In this document: positions 7,380-11,946 of the stretch, piece after piece
How positions within the stretch are numbered: the stretch's first letter is position 1
Layout of the letters: each line of letters opens with the position of its first letter
NCBI GenBank assembly: GCA_947178235.1
Contig: CAMWXQ010000014.1
Coordinates: 1 to 11,946 of the forward strand
Reading direction: 5' to 3'
DNA: 11,946 nt
Origin: an uncultured Muribaculaceae bacterium
GTDB lineage: Bacteria > Bacteroidota > Bacteroidia > Bacteroidales > Muribaculaceae
Notes under the pieces: model-generated
Told to the model about the DNA's origin: nothing
What the model saw: only the letters and a program-made list of their open reading frames with translations
The model's database searches: none
Position numbers and translations under genes: made by a program

Positions 7380-8396
7380 ATGGACAACAATATGACCTTC
7401 AAGCCCGCGGACTACAAGAACCCCCAGCCTGTGCGCTGGTGTCCCGGCTGTGGCGACCACGCCATCCTCAACTCCCTGCACAAGGCTATGGCCCGTCTGG
7501 GCGTGCCCCCCTCGCAGACCGCCGTCATCTCGGGCATCGGTTGCAGCTCGCGCCTCCCTTACTACATGGCCACCTACGGATTCCACACCATCCACGGACG
7601 CGCCGCGGCCATCGCCACGGGATTCAAGGTTGCCCGCCCCGACATGACCGTATGGCAGATCTCGGGCGACGGCGACGGCCTCGCCATCGGCGGCAACCAC
7701 TTTATCCACGCCGTCCGCCGCAACGTGGACATCAACATGCTCCTCTTCAACAACAAGATCTACGGCCTCACCAAGGGACAGTACTCGCCCACATCGGCCC
7801 GCGGATTCGTCTCTAAGTCCTCACCCTACGGCACGACCGAGGACCCCTTCATCCCCGCCGAGCTCGTGTTCGGTGCCCGCGGCAACTTCTTCGCCCGCTC
7901 CATCGACGTCGAGCTCGCCACCACCGAGGAGGTACTCGTGGCCGCCGCCACACACAAGGGCACGTCGGTGGTCGAGGTGTTGCAGAACTGCGTCATCTTC
8001 AACAACGGCATCCACAACCCCATCACCGACCGCGAGGTGCGCGCCGACCGCACGATACTCCTGCGCCACGGCCAGAAGATGCTCTTCGGCAAGAACAACG
8101 AGAAGGGTCTCGTACGCGACGGCTTCCTGCTCAAAGCCGTGACCGTCGGCGAGGACGGATACACGATGGACGACGTGCTCGTGCATGACGCCCACACCCC
8201 CTCGAACTTCCTCCACCAGCAACTCGCCATGATGGACGGGAAGGAGCTCCCCCTGGCCCTCGGCGTCATCCGCGACGTCGACGCTCCCGTCTACAACGAG
8301 GAGATCGACGCCCAGATCGCCGACATCCGCGGCCGCAAGGGCTTCACGTCCCTGCGCGACATGGTACTCGCCGGCAACACCTGGACCATCGACTGA
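7380..8396 (+). CDS. korB: 2-oxoglutarate (2-oxoacid):ferredoxin oxidoreductase, beta subunit
   Basis: This 338-residue subunit binds thiamine diphosphate and the single [4Fe-4S] cluster of the KorAB enzyme. WCPGCGDHAIL (20-30) gives Cys21 and Cys24, GIGCSSR (52-58) gives Cys55, and Cys204 in LQNCVIFNNG is the likely fourth ligand. The TPP signature is GDGDGLAIGGNHFIHA (96-111) followed by LFNNKIYGLTKGQ (122-134). There is no ferredoxin domain, so a separate ferredoxin must take the electrons. The ATG at 7380 has no Shine-Dalgarno, as for most genes here; Met5 is an alternative. It lies 25 bp after korA and 11 bp before the esterase, so one transcript is likely. Confidence 0.93.
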   Translation: MDNNMTFKPADYKNPQPVRWCPGCGDHAILNSLHKAMARLGVPPSQTAVISGIGCSSRLPYYMATYGFHTIHGRAAAIATGFKVARPDMTVWQISGDGDGLAIGGNHFIHAVRRNVDINMLLFNNKIYGLTKGQYSPTSARGFVSKSSPYGTTEDPFIPAELVFGARGNFFARSIDVELATTEEVLVAAATHKGTSVVEVLQNCVIFNNGIHNPITDREVRADRTILLRHGQKMLFGKNNEKGLVRDGFLLKAVTVGEDGYTMDDVLVHDAHTPSNFLHQQLAMMDGKELPLALGVIRDVDAPVYNEEIDAQIADIRGRKGFTSLRDMVLAGNTWTID

Positions 8397-8407
8397 GCCA
8401 CCCGCCC

Positions 8408-9484
8408 ATGTTCCGACTGATTCTCCCCCTGCTCTGCCTCATCGCCGCCCTCCCTGCACAGGCCCGCACGGTCTGCGCGGCGGACTCGGCCATACTCTGG
8501 ACCGGACGCACCGCCGTCACCCCCGAGGGAACGGTGCGCTTCAACTATCCCGGCGTCTCGGCCCGCGTCCGCTTCGCTGGCCCCTCGCTTGTGATGGAGA
8601 CATCCCCCGCGAGCGGCTACTGGATGGTCGAGGTCGACACCGTGCCCATGCACAAGCTCTTCGCCGGCCCGGAGACAGAGAGGCTGACCATAGCCGACAA
8701 CCTCGCCGACACCATCCACGAGGCCCGCATCATATATGCCGTCGAGGGATACGAGTTCAAGCCCGAAGTCAAGGGCTTCGAGGCCGACAGCTTCCTCACT
8801 CCCCCCGCGCGACCGACGCTACGCATCGAATTCATCGGCAATTCGATCACCTGCGGCTACGGCACCGAGGCCGAGGACGGGTCGGTGCGATTCTCGTACG
8901 ACACCGAGAACCACCCGCTCGCCTACCCATTCCTGGCCGCCGAGGCGCTCAAAGCCGAGGCCCACGTCGTCGCCCGCTCGGGCATGGGTGTCTACCGATG
9001 CTACAACGGCCCCCGCTCGGGCAGCGAGACCGAACTCCTCCCGCTCGAATACGAGCGGACGATGGTCTACGACCCGACTACGCCATGGGACTTCGACTCG
9101 TGGCAGCCGGACATCGTCTGCATCAACGTGGGCACCAACGACCTCTCGTGCGACAACTATGACATAGCCCTCTTCGAGAAAGCGCTGACCGACTTCACCG
9201 AACGTGTCCGCAGCCTAAACCCCGGCGCCAAGCTCGTCCTCATCACCGGGCCCATGCTCGGCGGACAGGCCCTCGAAGATGCCCGCGCCGTCCTCGACCG
9301 CGTGGCCGGCCACCATGCCGATGTCTACCGCCTCGACCTCACCCCGCAGGACGGCTCGCTCGGCTACGGCGCCGACCGTCACCCATCGGCCGCACAGTCG
9401 GCCCAGGCCGCGAGGGAGCTCACACGCTTCATCGCCTACCACATCATGCCCCTGCTCCCCATCACCCCGCCCGTAATCGAATGA
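8408..9484 (+). CDS. Secreted SGNH hydrolase, carbohydrate esterase family 2-like
   Basis: This 358-residue protein is probably an exported deacetylase acting on acetylated glycans. A signal peptide covers about 1-19 (MFRLILPLLCLIAALPAQA, cleavage before Arg20) with no lipobox cysteine, so a periplasmic or secreted soluble enzyme is expected. Residues about 25-130 look like the beta-sandwich that precedes the catalytic domain in CE2 enzymes. The SGNH domain starts at about 138: nucleophile Ser146 in EFIGNSITCGYG, Gly191 or Gly193 in ARSGMGVYR, Asn244 in VGTNDL, and His325 in GADRHPSAAQ. CE2 enzymes typically use a Ser-His dyad, which fits the D-x-H rather than D-x-x-H spacing here. It is 11 bp after korB, and its stop overlaps the next start by ATGA. 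Substrate is unknown; acetylated xylan, glucomannan or host mucin sugars are possible. Confidence 0.82.
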   Translation: MFRLILPLLCLIAALPAQARTVCAADSAILWTGRTAVTPEGTVRFNYPGVSARVRFAGPSLVMETSPASGYWMVEVDTVPMHKLFAGPETERLTIADNLADTIHEARIIYAVEGYEFKPEVKGFEADSFLTPPARPTLRIEFIGNSITCGYGTEAEDGSVRFSYDTENHPLAYPFLAAEALKAEAHVVARSGMGVYRCYNGPRSGSETELLPLEYERTMVYDPTTPWDFDSWQPDIVCINVGTNDLSCDNYDIALFEKALTDFTERVRSLNPGAKLVLITGPMLGGQALEDARAVLDRVAGHHADVYRLDLTPQDGSLGYGADRHPSAAQSAQAARELTRFIAYHIMPLLPITPPVIE

Positions 9485-10224
9485 TTCTGCTCGACGGAGC
9501 CATCGGCACCCTCGTGGCCTCACGCGGGTTCGCCGCCCCTCCCGACATACTCAACCTCACCGACCCCGGTCTCGTCGCATCCGTACACCACGGCTACATC
9601 GAGGCCGGGGCCGGCATCATCACGACCAACACATTCCTCACCGCCGACCCTGCCACCATACGCGCCGGTGTGCGCATAGCACGCACCGAGGCCGACGACG
9701 CACCCACGCGTATACTCGTCGCGGGGAGCATCGGCCCCACCGCAGAGGGGGGCACACTGAGGCAGAAGGCCCGCATCCTCGCCGACGCAGGCGTGGACCT
9801 GCTCTTGCTCGAAACACTCACCTCCACCGAGCCCATACGTGCCCTCGGAGCCGCCTCCGAGAGGCTCCCGGTCATGATCTCCGCAACCCTCGGCACTGAC
9901 GGCAGACTCCCCTCGGGCGAGAGCCTCGAAGAGCTCGTAGCCGCGGCCGAAGAGTGTGGCGCATGGTCAGTTGGGCTCAACTGCTCCTACGGCCCCGAGG
10001 AGACCGCACGGTACCTACGCCGCCTCGCCGCGCTGACACACCTCCCCCTCTCCTGCCACCCCAACGCAGGTATGCCCGGACACACCCTCGGCCCCGCCGA
10101 ATTTGCCGACCCACTGCTCCCCCTCGTCCACGACGGCACACTCAGCATCCTCGGAGGCTGCTGCGGCACAACCCCCGACCACATAAAGTATTTAGCTGAA
10201 AAAATATCTAATCAGTCCAATTAG
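9481..10224 (+). CDS. Compact homocysteine S-methyltransferase-family protein
   Basis: This 247-residue protein has the Hcy-binding TIM-barrel signature: LLDGAIGTLV (3-12), TTNTF (48-52), VAGSIGPT (80-87), LLLLETLTS (107-115), and three expected zinc cysteines, Cys168 in GLNCSYGP and Cys227-Cys228 in GGCCGTTPDHI. The spacing of the cysteines is close to that in the MetH N-terminal domain. The family usually runs to 290-330 residues. Here the part between NTF and GSIGP is about 12-20 residues shorter than in MetH, and there are no folate or cobalamin domains. It could be a free homocysteine module working with separate methyl-carrying subunits, or use S-methylmethionine or another thiol and donor. 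It overlaps the esterase by ATGA. The final codons and stop lie in a 9-bp tandem repeat. Confidence 0.82.
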   Translation: MILLDGAIGTLVASRGFAAPPDILNLTDPGLVASVHHGYIEAGAGIITTNTFLTADPATIRAGVRIARTEADDAPTRILVAGSIGPTAEGGTLRQKARILADAGVDLLLLETLTSTEPIRALGAASERLPVMISATLGTDGRLPSGESLEELVAAAEECGAWSVGLNCSYGPEETARYLRRLAALTHLPLSCHPNAGMPGHTLGPAEFADPLLPLVHDGTLSILGGCCGTTPDHIKYLAEKISNQSN

Positions 10225-10247
10225 TCTAATTGGTCCAATTAGTCCTA
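10206..10247 (+). repeat. 9-bp tandem repeat (GTCCAATTA) over a stop codon
   Basis: Units read ATCTAATCA (10206-10214), GTCCAATTA (10215-10223), GTCTAATTG (10224-10232), GTCCAATTA (10233-10241) and a partial GTCCTA (10242-10247). This gives about 4.7 copies, two of them identical. The TAG stop of the homocysteine methyltransferase-like gene (10222-10224) falls in it, so the repeat encodes the last residues. Being a multiple of three, copy changes would not shift frame. Confidence 0.75.
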
Positions 10248-10261
10248 CCCCACAAAATTCA

Positions 10262-10294
10262 AGCGGGAAAACGATGTCACATCGTCTTCCCGCT
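10262..10294. terminator. Long hairpin at the end of the six-gene operon
   Basis: A 15-nt arm at 10262-10276 (AGCGGGAAAACGATG) pairs with 10280-10294 (CATCGTCTTCCCGCT) with one A-C mismatch and a 3-nt loop. It begins 37 bp after the last stop. No T run follows on the + strand, only CAATAATAA, so it is either a factor-dependent terminator, an RNA 3'-end stabiliser or another structured element. The reverse strand also lacks a clear T run. Confidence 0.55.
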
Positions 10295-10486
10295 CAATAA
10301 TAAACCAATCATTATCACATTTCTTGCAATGGAAAAAGTTATCTTGCTATGTACTAATACAACGCCCCCACGCCCATAAAGTTCAACCACCCCCATAAAA
10401 TTTGGCGGAAAACACTGAAATGCTTGCTATTCTCCCCAGAAATCACTACCTTAGCAGAGAATATCACCGCCATTTAAGCAATTTTA

Positions 10487-10531
10487 AGTGCCGTGGGCAA
10501 ATGTATTGCACATGATTGGCACTAAATTTGC
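10487..10531 (+). promoter_or_regulatory. recA promoter with interleaved inverted repeats
   Basis: TAAATTTG at 10523-10530 fits the Bacteroidetes -7 box and lies 44 bp before the recA ATG. No TTG occurs at the usual 19-21 bp; TTG at 10506-10508 is 14 bp away. Two inverted-repeat pairs surround it: AGTGCC (10487-10492) with GGCACT (10518-10523), and GCAAAT (10497-10502) with ATTTGC (10526-10531). One arm touches and one overlaps the -7 box, so a repressor site is plausible but unproven. Confidence 0.45.
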
Positions 10532-10574
10532 AATGTAAATCAGAAAAATAACAAAAACAACATACCCACCCCCT

Positions 10575-11789
10575 ATGGCAAAGAAAGAAACGACCAAAGC
10601 GGCTGCGGCACGCCCCAACGACGCCGCACAGGCCAAGCTCAACGCCCTGGCCCAGGCCCTCGGCAACATAGAGAAGAACTATGGGCGCGGCGCCGTCATG
10701 AAACTCGGCGACGACAGCGTCGAGGACGTCGACGTCATCCCGACCGGCTCCATCGGCCTCGACTACGCCCTCGGCGTCGGAGGCTATCCCCGCGGCCGAA
10801 TCATCGAGATCTTCGGTCCCGAATCCTCGGGTAAGACAACCCTCGCCATCCACGCCATCGCCGAAGCCCAGAAGAAGGGAGGCATCGCCGCCATCATCGA
10901 CGCCGAACACGCCTTCGACCGCTTCTATGCCGAGCAGCTCGGCGTGGACGTGAACAACCTCTTCATAGCCCAGCCCGACAACGGCGAGCAAGCCCTCGAA
11001 ATCGCCGAACAGCTCATCCGCTCCTCGGCCATCGACATCCTCGTCGTCGACTCCGTCGCCGCCCTCACACCCAAGAGCGAAATCGAAGGCGACATGGGCG
11101 ACAAGAACGTCGGCGTACAGGCACGCCTCATGAGCCAGGCCATGCGCAAGCTCACAGGCACCATATCGCGCACCAACACATGCTGCATCTTCATCAACCA
11201 GCTCCGCGAGAAGATCGGCGTCATGTTCGGCCCCTCCGAGACCACCACCGGCGGCAACGCCCTCAAATTCTACTCCTCGGTCCGCATCGACATCCGCTCC
11301 TCGACCTCGATCAAGGACGGCGACGACGTACTCGGCCGCCTCACCAAGGTCAAGGTCGTGAAGAACAAGGTTGCGCCCCCCTTCAAGCGCGCCGAATTCG
11401 ACATCATGTTCGGCGAAGGCATCTCGCGCAGCGGCGAGATCATCGACCTCGGCGTCAACCTCGGCATCATCAAGAAATCCGGCTCATGGTTCTCCTACGG
11501 CGACTCGAAGATAGCCCAGGGCCGCGACGCAGCCAAGCGCGTCATGATCGACAACCCCGAACTCGCCGAAGAGATCACCGCCAAGATCATGGAAGCCCTC
11601 AACGCTCAGTCCTCCGCCAAGGCACCCGCCCGCCGCGCTGCGGCAGCTCCTGCCCCCGCAGCCCCCGCATCGAAGAAAGGCCCCAAAGCCGCCGCAGATG
11701 ACGACGCCGCAGACATCGCCGCCATCCCAGACCTCGAAGACGGCCTCCTCCCCCTCCCCGACGACTTCTCCATCGAAGAAGACCTCTGA
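10575..11789 (+). CDS. recA: RecA recombinase
   Basis: This 404-residue ATPase forms filaments on single-stranded DNA, drives strand exchange in recombinational repair, and may support cleavage of LexA-type repressors where these exist. Landmarks are Walker [10 protein letters not shown] (81-89), catalytic Glu111 in DAEHA, Walker B ILVVDS (155-160), the L1 region around EIEGDMGD (169-176), [12 protein letters not shown] (208-219), the L2 region with [13 protein letters not shown] (221-233), and [12 protein letters not shown] (260-271). The core ends near 345. A tail of about 60 residues follows: an Ala/Pro/Lys/Arg-rich linker (about 345-372) and an acidic end finishing IEEDL. The total exceeds the roughly 350 residues of E. 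coli RecA, a length difference I attribute to this tail and a short N-terminal Lys/Ala lead. It is a single-gene unit with its own promoter and terminator. Confidence 0.98.
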   Translation: MAKKETTKAAAARPNDAAQAKLNALAQALGNIEKNYGRGAVMKLGDDSVEDVDVIPTGSIGLDYALGVGGYPRGRIIEIFGPESSGKTTLAIHAIAEAQKKGGIAAIIDAEHAFDRFYAEQLGVDVNNLFIAQPDNGEQALEIAEQLIRSSAIDILVVDSVAALTPKSEIEGDMGDKNVGVQARLMSQAMRKLTGTISRTNTCCIFINQLREKIGVMFGPSETTTGGNALKFYSSVRIDIRSSTSIKDGDDVLGRLTKVKVVKNKVAPPFKRAEFDIMFGEGISRSGEIIDLGVNLGIIKKSGSWFSYGDSKIAQGRDAAKRVMIDNPELAEEITAKIMEALNAQSSAKAPARRAAAAPAPAAPASKKGPKAAADDDAADIAAIPDLEDGLLPLPDDFSIEEDL

Positions 11790-11815
11790 TCCCCGACCTA
11801 TAATAACATACATTA

Positions 11816-11859
11816 TACCCCCAAGGCCCGGCACCATACCGAGCCTTGGGGGTAATTTT
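11816..11859 (+). terminator. recA terminator
   Basis: A perfect 12-bp stem, TACCCCCAAGGC (11816-11827) with GCCTTGGGGGTA (11843-11854), has a 15-nt loop in which CGG (11829-11831) can pair with CCG (11839-11841). TTTT follows at 11856-11859. It starts 27 nt after the recA stop and is a strong intrinsic terminator. Confidence 0.85.
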
Positions 11860-11889
11860 GCAAAGGTGACTTTATACGAGAATACCCCA

Positions 11890-11930
11890 AAAGAGGCTGT
11901 CTAACAAGTTTAGGCGGTCTCTTTCTTTTT
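11890..11930 (+). terminator. Long hairpin with T5 tail at the right edge
   Basis: AAAGAGGCTGTCTAA (11890-11904) pairs along its whole length with TTAGGCGGTCTCTTT (11910-11924), using three G-U pairs, across the 5-nt loop CAAGT. CTTTTT follows (11925-11930), then ATGGCACAG at 11931. As RNA it is a good intrinsic terminator on the + strand. The GAGGCTGTCTAA arm also resembles ends of Bacteroidetes insertion sequences as I remember them, so it may be the left end of an IS whose gene starts beyond the window. Confidence 0.6.
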
Positions 11931-11946
11931 ATGGCACAGTCAAAAA

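Larger units (their letters stand above)
10225..10574. other. Intergenic region before recA
   Basis: This 350-bp AT-richer gap has no gene that I can support. It contains the end of the 9-bp repeat, a 15-bp hairpin (10262-10294), three degenerate 19-mers (10248-10266, 10371-10389, 10390-10408) and the recA promoter region with inverted repeats (10487-10531). Confidence 0.7.

Noticed and set aside
5510..7402. A 630-residue minus-strand frame opposite korA
   Set aside because: It is the antisense of a GC-rich gene, with Gly/Val/Glu/His-rich low-complexity sequence and no recognisable motif; the + strand gene is unambiguous.
11853..11860. TAATTTTG as a -7 box for a gene to the right
   Set aside because: It is made of the right arm and T run of the recA terminator, has no -33 match, and is followed at once by another hairpin.
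11931..11946. Start of a coding sequence MAQSK
   Set aside because: Only five codons are visible and there is no ribosome-binding site; kept as a finding, not as a gene.
1..11946. CRISPR array, tRNA or rRNA genes
   Set aside because: No regularly spaced repeats with unique spacers and no cloverleaf or conserved rRNA sequence seen in the gaps.

Overview
The window looks like the chromosome of a GC-rich member of the Bacteroidales (Muribaculaceae is my best guess, by inference only). The reasons are: promoter -7 boxes of the Bacteroidetes form TAnnTTTG in front of the main transcription units; almost no Shine-Dalgarno sequences; the typical Bacteroidetes polyprenol-phosphate mannosyltransferase, class I dihydroorotase and fused 2-oxoacid:ferredoxin oxidoreductase alpha chain; and a RecA with a long Ala/Pro/Lys linker and acidic tail. 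All genes are on the + strand.

Region 1 (1 to about 3300) is AT-rich with codon use quite unlike the rest. It holds a terminator, a short unexplained leader region, and a two-gene type II restriction-modification operon: a cytosine-5 methyltransferase (294-1673) and a HpaII-family endonuclease (1670-2776), joined by an ATGA overlap. The methyltransferase core and target-recognition region resemble M.HpaII closely as I remember it, so CCGG is the expected target, but it carries about 90 extra N-terminal residues of unknown role. After the endonuclease comes about 590 bp with no confident gene. This part looks horizontally acquired.

Region 2 (about 3300-10250) is GC-rich and starts at a good TATCTTTG -7 box. 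Six genes follow head to tail with very small gaps: polyprenol-phosphate mannosyltransferase (3364-4137), dihydroorotase pyrC (4134-5480, ATGA overlap), 2-oxoglutarate/2-oxoacid:ferredoxin oxidoreductase fused gamma-alpha chain korA (5522-7354) and beta chain korB (7380-8396), a secreted SGNH/CE2-type carbohydrate esterase (8408-9484), and a compact homocysteine S-methyltransferase-like protein (9481-10224, ATGA overlap). KorA and KorB together form one enzyme; the others share transcription rather than an obvious pathway. The run ends in a 9-bp tandem repeat covering the last stop codon and a 15-bp hairpin.

Region 3 (10225-11946) has a 350-bp intergenic region with short repeats and paired inverted repeats at the recA promoter, then recA (10575-11789), a strong terminator hairpin, and at the right edge a second long hairpin followed by T5 that may be a terminator or an insertion-sequence end. 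I see no clearly new defence or mobile system. The most interesting points are the extended HpaII-type methyltransferase with its upstream leader, and the organised repeats before recA.
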